DNA of 64,000 bases from Streptomyces achromogenes. GTDB lineage: Bacteria > Actinomycetota > Actinomycetes > Streptomycetales > Streptomycetaceae. Below are positions 45,695-52,814 of this stretch, piece by piece. Under the pieces are notes generated by a model. It saw only the letters and a list, made by a program, of their open reading frames with translations, did no database searches and was not told where the DNA came from. Positions within the stretch are counted from its first letter, which is position 1; each line of letters begins with the position of its first letter. The position numbers and the translations under genes were made by a program. The stretch lies in contig NZ_JAUSYH010000001.1 in the NCBI RefSeq assembly GCF_030816715.1, forward strand, positions 3,968,001 through 4,032,000. Reading direction: 5' to 3'.

Positions 45695-45871
45695 ATCCTC
45701 TCCGATGTCCGGGTCGGCTTTTCCGGTCAGCAAGGCAGGTGCACCGTCGACGCCGACCCCAAGGACGGCGACCACCGCAGTGAGCCGCGCGTCGCCTACG
45801 GAACCCACGTCGACCTGACCACCACCCCCCTCGGCCTCACCCTCAAGACCGACGAGTTCCCCCGCGACTGA
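45695..45871 (+). pseudogene. Remnant of an Uma2-family endonuclease C-terminus
   Basis: In the frame ending at TGA 45869-45871 the translation ILSDVRVGFSGQQ...DPKDGDHR...AYGTHVDL...LGLTLKTDEFPRD matches the typical end of Streptomyces Uma2 (DUF820) proteins. There is no start codon with a ribosome site and no N-terminal catalytic domain, so it is a leftover fragment lodged between the SGNH and aldo/keto reductase genes. Confidence 0.55.
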
Positions 45872-45931
45872 CACGTCCCCCGGCCGGTCCCCCTTGCATC
45901 GAGCGCACTCCAAGACGTTGGCTTGATTTCC

Positions 45932-46924
45932 ATGAAGTACACGCAGCTCGGACGTACCGGACTCAAGGTCAGCCGCCTCGTCCTCGGCACCATGAACTTC
46001 GGCCCGCAGACCGACGAAGCCGACAGCCACGCCATCATGGACGCGGCGCTCGGGGCGGGCATCAACTTCTTCGACACGGCGAACGTGTACGGCTGGGGCG
46101 AGAACAAGGGCCGTACGGAATCGATCATCGGCAACTGGTTCGCGAAGGGCGGCGACCGGCGCGACAAGGTCGTCCTCGCCACCAAGGTGTACGCGAACAT
46201 GGCCGCCGACGGCGACGCCTGGCCCAACCACGACAAGCTCTCCGCGCTGAACATCCGGCGGGCCGTCGACGCCAGCCTCAAGCGGCTGCAGACCGACCAC
46301 ATCGACCTCTACCAGTTCCACCACGTCGACCGGAGCACTCCCTTCGAGGAGATCTGGCAGGCGATCGACGTGCTGGTGCAGCAGGGCAAGATCCTGTACG
46401 CCGGATCGTCCAACTTCCCCGGCTACAAGATCGCCCAGGCCAACGAGACCGCCGGCCGGCGCGGCGGCACGATCGGCCTCGTCAGCGAGCAGTGCCTCTA
46501 CAACCTGGCCGAGCGGCGCGCCGAGATGGAGGTGATCCCGGCCGCGCAGGAGTACGGTCTCGGGGTCATCCCCTGGTCGCCGCTGCACGGCGGACTGCTG
46601 GGCGGGGTCATCAAGAAGCAGGCGGAGGGCGGTCGCCGCGCCTCCGGGCGGGCCGCCGACGCCCTCGCCGACGCCGGGACACGCGCGCAGATCCAGGCCT
46701 ACGAGGACCTGCTCGACAAGCACGGCGTGGAGCCCGGCGAGGCCGCGCTGGCCTGGCTGCTCACCCGGCCCGGCGTGACGGGCCCGATCGTCGGCCCACG
46801 CACCGCGCAGCAGCTCGACTCGGCGCTGCGCGCGGTCGAACTGGAGCTGGGCGAGGAACTGCTGTCCGGCCTCGACGAGATCTTCCCCGGCCCGGGACCG
46901 TCTCCGGAGGCCTTCGCCTGGTAG
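45932..46924 (+). CDS. Aldo/keto reductase
   Basis: 330 residues. Asp/Tyr/Lys/His tetrad region is recognisable: INFFDTANVYGWGENKGRTE (Asp and Tyr), VVLATKVYANM (Lys) and LYQFHHVD (His). NADPH-binding segment near GPRTAQQLDSALRA. Similar to the AKR of the YajO/IolS kind. ATG 45932 (MKYTQLGRTGLKVS) is chosen; a TTG three codons earlier is in frame. Substrate unknown; stand-alone gene. Confidence 0.92.
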   Translation: MKYTQLGRTGLKVSRLVLGTMNFGPQTDEADSHAIMDAALGAGINFFDTANVYGWGENKGRTESIIGNWFAKGGDRRDKVVLATKVYANMAADGDAWPNHDKLSALNIRRAVDASLKRLQTDHIDLYQFHHVDRSTPFEEIWQAIDVLVQQGKILYAGSSNFPGYKIAQANETAGRRGGTIGLVSEQCLYNLAERRAEMEVIPAAQEYGLGVIPWSPLHGGLLGGVIKKQAEGGRRASGRAADALADAGTRAQIQAYEDLLDKHGVEPGEAALAWLLTRPGVTGPIVGPRTAQQLDSALRAVELELGEELLSGLDEIFPGPGPSPEAFAW

Positions 46925-46984
46925 CGGGCGGCCCCGCGCCCCCACCGGGCGGGCGCGGAACCGCACGGCGGTGGCGGCTGCCGT

Positions 46985-47040
46985 CGGGCAGTCCGGCGGC
47001 AGGCTGGCGGGCAGTCCGGCGGCAGGCTGTCGGGCGGTCT
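46985..47040. repeat. 23-bp tandem repeat after the aldo/keto reductase
   Basis: A 23-bp unit at 46985-47007 is repeated with one change at 47008-47030 and partly again at 47031-47040. It fills the gap between the reductase stop and the small membrane protein gene. Confidence 0.85.
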
Positions 47041-47057
47041 GCCCGAGATCGCTCAGG

Positions 47058-47147
47058 TCACTTCCCGACGGCCGCCGCCACCGCCACCACGACGAACAAC
47101 AGCACGAGCACACCGGCCATGATCCGGTTCCGGGTCTTCGGGTCCAC
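47058..47147 (-). CDS. 29-residue single-pass membrane peptide
   Basis: GTG 47147 to TGA at 47058-47060. The peptide begins VDPKTRNRIMAG and then has one hydrophobic helix (VLVLLFVVVAVAAAVGK), basic residues at the N-terminus and Lys at the end. It starts 10 bases after the thpR stop on the same strand, so it is probably co-transcribed. I recall nearly identical peptides annotated in other streptomycetes, with no known role. Confidence 0.6.
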   Translation of the reverse strand: MDPKTRNRIMAGVLVLLFVVVAVAAAVGK

Positions 47148-47156
47148 GCGTCGAGC

Positions 47157-47729
47157 CTAACCGGGCCCGCCGAGCGGCCAGCGCCCGGCCGGTTCGTAGC
47201 GGGGCTGCTCCCCGGGGACGCCGGACTTCGGCAGATTGCTGCGGACCAGCACCAGCTCCCCCACCGTCCAGGTCCGGCTCGCGAAGGCGTCCAGCGCCTC
47301 GACGTACGCCCGGACGTCCACCGCGTCCCGGCTGCGGGCCAGGGTCAGGTGCGCCGTGTAGCGGCGGTGCCCGCCCATGTCCACGCCCGCCTTCCGTCCC
47401 GCCGCCTCCGCCCGGTCGGCCAGCAGCCGCAGCGCGGGCACGTCCCCGGCCGCGCCCGCCCACAGCGCCCGCCCGTGCCCGAACGCGCCGCCGCCGCGCA
47501 CGGCCAGCGGGAAGGGCGCACCACGGTGCGCGGCCCGCCGCAGCCGGGCCGACAGCTCCGGTACGACGGCGTCGTCGACCTCTCCGTAGAAGGCGAGGGT
47601 GAAGTGCCAGCCGGCGCGGTCCGTCCAGCGCAGCCCGTCCGCACCGGGCAGCGTGCGCAACCGGGCGGCCTCGGCGGCGAGTTCGTCGGCGATGTCGTCC
47701 GGGGGCAGCACGGCGGCGAAGAGTCTCAT
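47157..47729 (-). CDS. thpR: RNA 2',3'-cyclic phosphodiesterase (2'-5' RNA ligase family)
   Basis: 190 residues, 2H phosphoesterase fold. Both His-x-Thr/Ser motifs are present: His42-x-Thr44 (WHFTLAF) and His127-x-Thr129 (AHLTLARS). ThpR opens 2',3'-cyclic phosphates on RNA ends and can act as a ligase on tRNA halves. ATG 47729 is the first residue of MRLFAAVLPPDDIAD. Divergent from the GNAT gene; a 29-residue membrane peptide follows it. Confidence 0.93.
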   Translation of the reverse strand: MRLFAAVLPPDDIADELAAEAARLRTLPGADGLRWTDRAGWHFTLAFYGEVDDAVVPELSARLRRAAHRGAPFPLAVRGGGAFGHGRALWAGAAGDVPALRLLADRAEAAGRKAGVDMGGHRRYTAHLTLARSRDAVDVRAYVEALDAFASRTWTVGELVLVRSNLPKSGVPGEQPRYEPAGRWPLGGPG

Positions 47730-47780
47730 GCCCCCGATTTTCCCGGCGGACCCGACCCCGCGCCCGGCAATATGGACGGC

Positions 47781-48377
47781 ATGCGGATCACGATCAGAGA
47801 AGGCGGACCCGACGACGTCCCCGCGATGCTCGCCATGCTCGACAGCAGCGTGGCGTGGCTGGTCGCCCAGGGCCGGCCCGGCCAGTGGGGGACGAAGCCT
47901 CTGTCGGAGAACCCGAAGACGGTCGAGTCCGTCGTCCGGTACCTGGAGGAGGGCTGGGCGTTCGTCGCCGAGGCCGACGGCGAGCCGGCCGCCGCCCTCA
48001 CGCTCACCGACGCGCCCGGCGCGTACCTCGCGCACCTCCCGCCGCCCGGGGAACCCGAGCGGTACATCCACTGGCTGACCTCGGACCGGCGCTTCAAGGG
48101 GCACGGCGTGGGCAGCGCACTGCTCGAGCACGCCGCCGAGGCGACCCGGCGGGCGGGCGTCGGCCTGCTGCGGGTGGACTGCTACGCGGGCGACGACCGC
48201 AGGCTCGTCGCCTATTACGAGGCCCACGGCTTCACCCCTACGCAGGCGTACACGGTCGGGGACCATCAGTGGCCCGGGCAGGTGCTGGCCCGCAGGGTGG
48301 GACCGCCGGCCACGTCTGCCGAATGGCGTGAGACCGGCCGCCCGGAGGGTGCGACCCCCGCCGTGCCCTCCGAGTGA
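47781..48377 (+). CDS. GNAT-family N-acetyltransferase
   Basis: 198 residues. Acetyl-CoA binding motif A is DRRFKGHGVGSALLEHAA (Arg/Gln-x-x-Gly-x-Gly/Ala form), followed by LRVDCYAGDDRRLVAYYEAHGF. It opens MRITIREGGPDDVPAML. ATG 47781 is placed 7 bases after an AATAT-rich -10-like box (47768-47773); ATG 47772 would add three residues. Substrate unknown. Its stop codon is inside the first unit of a tandem repeat. Confidence 0.88.
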   Translation: MRITIREGGPDDVPAMLAMLDSSVAWLVAQGRPGQWGTKPLSENPKTVESVVRYLEEGWAFVAEADGEPAAALTLTDAPGAYLAHLPPPGEPERYIHWLTSDRRFKGHGVGSALLEHAAEATRRAGVGLLRVDCYAGDDRRLVAYYEAHGFTPTQAYTVGDHQWPGQVLARRVGPPATSAEWRETGRPEGATPAVPSE

Positions 48378-48484
48378 CGTGCCGCCGGGCCACGGCCCCG
48401 GGTGACGTGCCGCCGGGCCACGGCCCCGGGTGACGTGCCGCCGGGCAGCCCCCCGGGTGACGGGCCGCCGTGTCACGTGACCGT
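48374..48484. repeat. 28-bp tandem repeat spanning two convergent stop codons
   Basis: Units start at 48374, 48402, 48430 and 48457 (last one 27 bases on and degenerate). The first two are identical over 28 bases and each begins GTGACGTGCCGCCGGG. The GNAT stop codon lies in unit one and the convergent MFS stop codon (48473-48475) in the last. Each unit can form a CCGGGCC/GGCC-rich stem. Confidence 0.9.
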
Positions 48485-49843
48485 GGCGAGCTCCCGGTCC
48501 GCGCGGGGGACGAAGCGCACGCTCGGGTGGCCGTGGTGCCAGCCGACCGACAGGCGCAGGTCGCCCATCCGGGCCAGGACCAGGCCGACGGTGACGGCGG
48601 CGGCGGCCGAGACGGCTCCGCCGGCCGCCATGCCCGCCCGGACGCCGTACGCGTCGGTGATCCAGCCGGCGATCGGCGCGCCGACCGGGGCGCCGCCCAT
48701 GAACACCATCATGTAGAGGGCCATCACGCGGCCCCGCATGGCGGGGTCGGTGCCCAGCTGGACGCTGCTGTTGGCGGTGACGTTGACCGTCATGCCGAAC
48801 ATCCCGATCGGGGCCATGAGCAGGGCGAACAGCCACAGGGAGGGGGCCGCGGAGGCCACGATCTCCATGGTGCCGAAGGCCACCGCTCCGGCGACCAGCA
48901 CCCGCATCCGGGCCGTGCCGCGCCGGGCCGCGAGCAGGGCGCCCGCGAGGGAGCCGACCGCCATCAGCGTGTTGAACAGGCTGTAGGAGCCCGCGCCCGC
49001 GTGGAAGACGTCGTCGGCGAAGGCCGAGAGGTACACGGGGAAGTTGAACCCGAAGGTGCTGACGAACCCGACCAGGACGATCGTCCAGATCAGGTCGGGG
49101 CGGCCGGCGACGTACCGCAGGCCTTCCCGCAGCTGGCCCTTGCCGCGCGGGGCGCGTTCGACGGCGTGCAGCTCGCGCGAGCGCATCAGCAGCAGGCCGG
49201 CGAGGGGGGCGACGAAGGACAGGCCGTTGAAGAGGAACGCCCACCCGGTGCCGACGCCGGTGATCATCACGCCGGCCACGGCGGGGCCGATCAGCCGGGC
49301 CGACTGGAAGTTCGCGGAGTTGAGGCTGACCGCGTTCTGGAGCTGGTCGGGGCCGACCATCTCGGAGACGAAGGTCTGCCGTGCGGGGTTGTCCAGGACC
49401 GTCGCGAGGCCGACGGCGAAGGCGGCGACGTAGACGTGCCAGACCTGGACGTGGCCGGAGAGGCTGAGGACGGCGAGCGCGATGCCGGTGAGGGCCATCG
49501 CGGACTGGGTGAACAGCAGCGTGCGGCGCTTGGGCAGCCGGTCGACGAGGACACCGCCGTAGAGCCCGAAGAGCAGCATGGGCAGGAACTGCAGGGCCGT
49601 CGTGACGCCGACGGCGGTGGCGGAGCCGGTGAGGCTGAGCACCAGCCAGTCCTGGGCGATGCGCTGCATCCAGGTGCCGATGTTGGAGACGACCTGGCCC
49701 AGGAAGAACAGGCGGTAGTTCCTGACCCTCAGGGAGCTGAACATGGACGACGCGGGCGACGTGGGTGACTTGGCGGTTTTCCCGGCAAGGGTCTCGTGGG
49801 CGGTCGGCGCGGGGGCGGAGTCTGCTCCGGGTCCCGAACTCAA
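48473..49843 (-). CDS. MFS transporter of the DHA3/EntS type
   Basis: 456 residues with 12 predicted helices. Landmarks: YRLFFLGQVVSNIGTWMQ, ATVLDNPARQTFVSEMVG and LMAPIGMFGMTVNVT. The family exports drugs or siderophores (EntS-like). TTG 49843 has GAGGAGG upstream. It follows a MarR gene on the same strand after 24 bases, so MarR should control it. Confidence 0.88.
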   Translation of the reverse strand: MSSGPGADSAPAPTAHETLAGKTAKSPTSPASSMFSSLRVRNYRLFFLGQVVSNIGTWMQRIAQDWLVLSLTGSATAVGVTTALQFLPMLLFGLYGGVLVDRLPKRRTLLFTQSAMALTGIALAVLSLSGHVQVWHVYVAAFAVGLATVLDNPARQTFVSEMVGPDQLQNAVSLNSANFQSARLIGPAVAGVMITGVGTGWAFLFNGLSFVAPLAGLLLMRSRELHAVERAPRGKGQLREGLRYVAGRPDLIWTIVLVGFVSTFGFNFPVYLSAFADDVFHAGAGSYSLFNTLMAVGSLAGALLAARRGTARMRVLVAGAVAFGTMEIVASAAPSLWLFALLMAPIGMFGMTVNVTANSSVQLGTDPAMRGRVMALYMMVFMGGAPVGAPIAGWITDAYGVRAGMAAGGAVSAAAAVTVGLVLARMGDLRLSVGWHHGHPSVRFVPRADRELATVT

Positions 49844-49867
49844 AAGGGTCGCCTCCTCGGCATGGGG

Positions 49868-50323
49868 TTACAGGTGGGCGAGCTTCTCCAGTACGGGGGC
49901 GGCGGCGCGCAGTTTCGCCCACTCGTCCTCGTCGAGGCCGTCGACCAGGGTGGCCAGGAAGGCGTTCCGCTTGGCGCGGCTCTCCGCGAGCATGGCTTCG
50001 GCCTGCTCGGTCTTGGTGACGACCTTCTGGCGGCGGTCCTCGGGATGCGGCTCCAGCCGGACCAGGCCCTTGGCCTCCAGCAGCGCCACGATGCGGGTCA
50101 TCGAGGGCGGCTGCACGTGCTCCTTGCGGGCGAGCTCGCCGGGTGTGGCGCTGCCGCAGAGGGAGAGGGTGCCGAGCACCGACATCTCGGTGGGGCTCAG
50201 CGACTCGTCGACCCGCTGGTGCTTGAGTCGGCGGGACAGCCGCATCACGGCCGATCGCAGGGAGTTCACGGCGGCTACGTCGTCGCCATGGGTGAGGTCA
50301 GGCATCTCTTTAGCGTAACTCAT
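49868..50323 (-). CDS. MarR-family transcriptional regulator
   Basis: 151 residues. Winged helix with PTEMSVLGTLSLCG, GELARKEHVQPPSMTRIV and GLVRLEPHPEDRRQKVV. It opens MSYAKEMPDLTHGDDVAAV; homologous proteins often begin at the internal MPDLTHG (50305). A palindromic operator candidate covers the start. Together with the downstream MFS gene it is a classic sensor-exporter pair. Confidence 0.9.
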   Translation of the reverse strand: MSYAKEMPDLTHGDDVAAVNSLRSAVMRLSRRLKHQRVDESLSPTEMSVLGTLSLCGSATPGELARKEHVQPPSMTRIVALLEAKGLVRLEPHPEDRRQKVVTKTEQAEAMLAESRAKRNAFLATLVDGLDEDEWAKLRAAAPVLEKLAHL

Positions 50324-50336
50324 TACCCTGGCTAAA
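50309..50336. promoter_or_regulatory. Palindromic MarR operator candidate
   Basis: TTTAGC (50309-50314) and GCTAAA (50331-50336) flank a nested GTAA-CTCA-TTAC (50315-50326 area), overlapping the first codons of the MarR gene. Position and symmetry suggest autorepression. Confidence 0.55.
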
Positions 50337-50389
50337 CAAGCTGGCGCGCGGGGGGATTCCCGTGACCCTGGCCACGGAGTACCCCGGCG

Positions 50390-50405
50390 TCACTCGAAGG
50401 AGTGA
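50390..50405. promoter_or_regulatory. Inverted repeat upstream of the ribbon-helix-helix gene
   Basis: TCACTC-GAAG-GAGTGA (50390-50405), a perfect 6-bp inverted repeat 53 bases ahead of the start of the small gene at 50458. It may be an operator; the regulator is unknown. Confidence 0.35.
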
Positions 50406-50457
50406 GTAGGCAGCGGAAAGAGGCCGAGGTGCGGTACATGCCCGCGACCCTCGTCTC

Positions 50458-50640
50458 ATGGGGACCAGTGTGCTCAGCCTGCGGATAGACGGGGAGCTGC
50501 TCGAGCGGCTCCGGCAGCATGCCGCGAAAAGGGGAATGAGCGTCCAGGACTATGTCGTCCGGACGCTCATTCGCGATGACTTCGACCAGCGGTTCCAGAC
50601 CGCGGTCGACGAGACCGACGAGTTCTACGGGCGCACCTGA
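50458..50640 (+). CDS. Small ribbon-helix-helix (CopG-like) protein
   Basis: 60 residues: VLSLRIDGELLERLRQHAAKR would be the beta strand and first helix (SLRIDGELLERLRQ), followed by GMSVQDYVVRTLIRDDF as the second helix. This is the RHH_1 arrangement used by antitoxins and small repressors. The acidic tail (VDETDEFYGRT) could bind a toxin, but no toxin gene is adjacent. It stands alone in an intergenic region of about 450 bases between the MarR and permease genes. Confidence 0.75.
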   Translation: MGTSVLSLRIDGELLERLRQHAAKRGMSVQDYVVRTLIRDDFDQRFQTAVDETDEFYGRT

Positions 50641-50685
50641 GCCCGGCCGCCGACCCCGCCGACTCCGCCGTCCCGCGGCTTCGGC

Positions 50686-50777
50686 GGCTCAGGTGAGGTC
50701 GGGGGCTCGGGTGGGTCGGGGCTCAGGTGCGGCCGGGGGCTCAGGTGCGGCCCTGCGCCGCCTCCGCGGCTCAGGTG
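50686..50777. repeat. Four copies of GGCTCAGGTG near the permease stop
   Basis: GGCTCAGGTG occurs at 50686, 50720, 50738 and 50768. The last copy contains the permease stop codon. The spacing is uneven, so this is a degenerate array rather than a clean tandem repeat. Confidence 0.7.
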
Positions 50778-52222
50778 AGGCCGAGTGCCGGCATCAGGTA
50801 GTAGAAGACGAACACGGCGGACACCACGTACATCGGCGCCGGGACCTCCCGGCCGCGCCCGGCCGCCAGCCGCAGCACGACGAAGGCGATGAAGCCCATG
50901 CCGATGCCGTTGGTGATCGAGTAGGTGAACGGCATCATCACCATGGTGATGAAGGCCGGGATCGCGATCGTGTGGTCGGCCCAGTCGATCTCCTTGACCG
51001 ACCCGGCCAGGATCAGATAGCCCACCGCGAGCAGCGCCGGCGTGGCGGCCTGGGACGGCACCATCGTGGCGACGGGCGTGAGGAACAGCGCGACGGCGAA
51101 GAGTCCGCCGGTGACCAGGTTCGCGAAGCCGGTGCGGGCGCCCTCGCCGACGCCGGCCGTGGACTCCACGAAAGCGGTGGTGGCGGAGGAGGAACTGGCG
51201 CCGCCGGCGGCGACCGCGAGGCCGTCGACGAAAAGAACCTTGTTGATGCCGGGCATCTCGCCCTGGGCATTGGTCAGCTTGGCCTCGTCGCTGACGCCCA
51301 TGATCGTGCCCATCGCGTCGAAGAAGCACGACAGCAGGACCGTGAAGACGAAGAGAACGCCGGTCAGGACGCCGACCTCGCGGAACCCGCCGAACAGGCT
51401 GACCTCGCCGATCAGCCCGAAGTCGGGGGTGGCGACGGGGTTGCCGGGCCACTCGGGGGTGGTGAGGCCCCAGGAGGGGACGGTCGCGACCGCGTTGACG
51501 ATCAGCGCGAGGACGGTCATCGCGACGATCGAGATGAGGATCGCGCCGGGCACCTTGCGGGTGATCAGGGCCAGCGTGAGCAGCGCGCCCAGGATGAAGA
51601 CGAGGACCGGCCAGCCGTTCAGGTGACCGTCGGCGCCGAGCTGGAGCGGGACGGTGGTGTGGGCGGCGTCCGGGATCCGGCTGACGAAGCCGGAGTCGAC
51701 GAGGCCGATCAGCATGATGAACAGGCCGATGCCGATGCTGATGGCCTTGCGCAGACCGAAGGGCACCGCGTTCATGACGCGCTCGCGCAGCCCGGTGGCG
51801 ACCAGGAGCATGACCACGAACCCGGCGAGCACGACCATGCCCATGGCGTCCGGCCAGGACATCCGGGGCGCGAGCTGGAGCGCGACCACCGAGTTCACGC
51901 CGAGGCCCGCGGCCAGCGCGATGGGCACGTTGCCGATCACGCCCATGAGGAGCGTGGTGAAGGCGGCCGTCACACAGGTGGCGGTGACCAGCTGACCGTT
52001 GTCGAGCTGGTGCCCGTACATGTCCTTGGCGCTGCTGAGGATGATCGGATTCAGCACGATGATGTACGCCATCGCGAAGAAGGTGGCGAAGCCGCCCCGG
52101 ATCTCCCGGGACAGCGTGCTGCCCCGCTCGGAGATCCGGAAGTGGCGGTCGAGGGCGCCGTGGACGGACGTGGCTCCCGGCTGTTCAGGGGCGGGGACCT
52201 TGGCGGGGGCCGGCGTGGGCAT
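50771..52222 (-). CDS. NCS2-family (AzgA/PbuG-type) purine permease
   Basis: 483 residues, about 13-14 helices. After a short Pro/Ala head it has STLSREIRGGFATFFAMAY, GLGVNSVVALQLAPRMSWP, SIGIGLFIMLIGLVDSGFV and SSSSATTAFVESTAG (spanning the family signature). AzgA/PbuG proteins import hypoxanthine, guanine or adenine with protons. ATG 52222 starts MPTPAPAKVPAPEQP. Single gene, divergent from the DUF2530 gene. Confidence 0.92.
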   Translation of the reverse strand: MPTPAPAKVPAPEQPGATSVHGALDRHFRISERGSTLSREIRGGFATFFAMAYIIVLNPIILSSAKDMYGHQLDNGQLVTATCVTAAFTTLLMGVIGNVPIALAAGLGVNSVVALQLAPRMSWPDAMGMVVLAGFVVMLLVATGLRERVMNAVPFGLRKAISIGIGLFIMLIGLVDSGFVSRIPDAAHTTVPLQLGADGHLNGWPVLVFILGALLTLALITRKVPGAILISIVAMTVLALIVNAVATVPSWGLTTPEWPGNPVATPDFGLIGEVSLFGGFREVGVLTGVLFVFTVLLSCFFDAMGTIMGVSDEAKLTNAQGEMPGINKVLFVDGLAVAAGGASSSSATTAFVESTAGVGEGARTGFANLVTGGLFAVALFLTPVATMVPSQAATPALLAVGYLILAGSVKEIDWADHTIAIPAFITMVMMPFTYSITNGIGMGFIAFVVLRLAAGRGREVPAPMYVVSAVFVFYYLMPALGLT

Positions 52223-52339
52223 CGTTTCGGCGTTTCCTACGAAGAGAAGCGGTCAGGGGTAAACGGTTTCAGTATGAACATATGAGGTCCGGGTCGGCCA
52301 TCTCCGCGCGTAGATGTGAGGGGCTCGTAAGCTGTCCCC

Positions 52340-52612
52340 ATGGCGAAGTGGACCCCCAAGCACGAGGCGCCGGAGCCCCTGGAGGGCCCCGTGGTCGCCA
52401 CCATCACCGGCGGCACGATCCTCTGGTTCGTCCTCTTCCTCGTCCAGCTCCCCTTCTACGGATGGTTCGAGGACCACGACCGCCTGTGGTGGGTGTGGAC
52501 CTGCCTGGCCGGCGCCGGCCTGGGGCTCATCGGCATCTGGTACGTCCGCAAGCGGGACGCGGCGATCAAACGGGACGCGGCGGCGAAGCAGGGGGACACC
52601 TCCGCCGTGTGA
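52340..52612 (+). CDS. DUF2530 membrane protein
   Basis: 90 residues with two membrane helices (TILWFVLFLVQLPFYGWF and WTCLAGAGLGLIGIWYV) and a Lys/Arg-rich cytoplasmic tail (RKRDAAIKRDAAAKQ). The family is actinobacterial with no known role. A TAAGCT box (52328-52333) 6 bases ahead of ATG suggests a leaderless mRNA. It is divergent from the purine permease, a neighbour relationship I recall from other streptomycetes. Confidence 0.85.
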   Translation: MAKWTPKHEAPEPLEGPVVATITGGTILWFVLFLVQLPFYGWFEDHDRLWWVWTCLAGAGLGLIGIWYVRKRDAAIKRDAAAKQGDTSAV

Positions 52613-52814
52613 CGCCGGGCGCGCCTCCTCTCAGGGGCAGGCGCGCGCTCTCCTGTCGGGGACGATTCGGGGACGGGTCGGGGACAGGTGGGTGACGGAT
52701 CGGGGTAACCGCTGCAACCACGGCACCGGCCCAGCACCGGCCCTGTCCTCCCCAGGTCGGATCTTCGGCTTCCTCGGGGGGTGAACCCCGAAATCCGCAC
52801 GTACCGTCGGTTCC

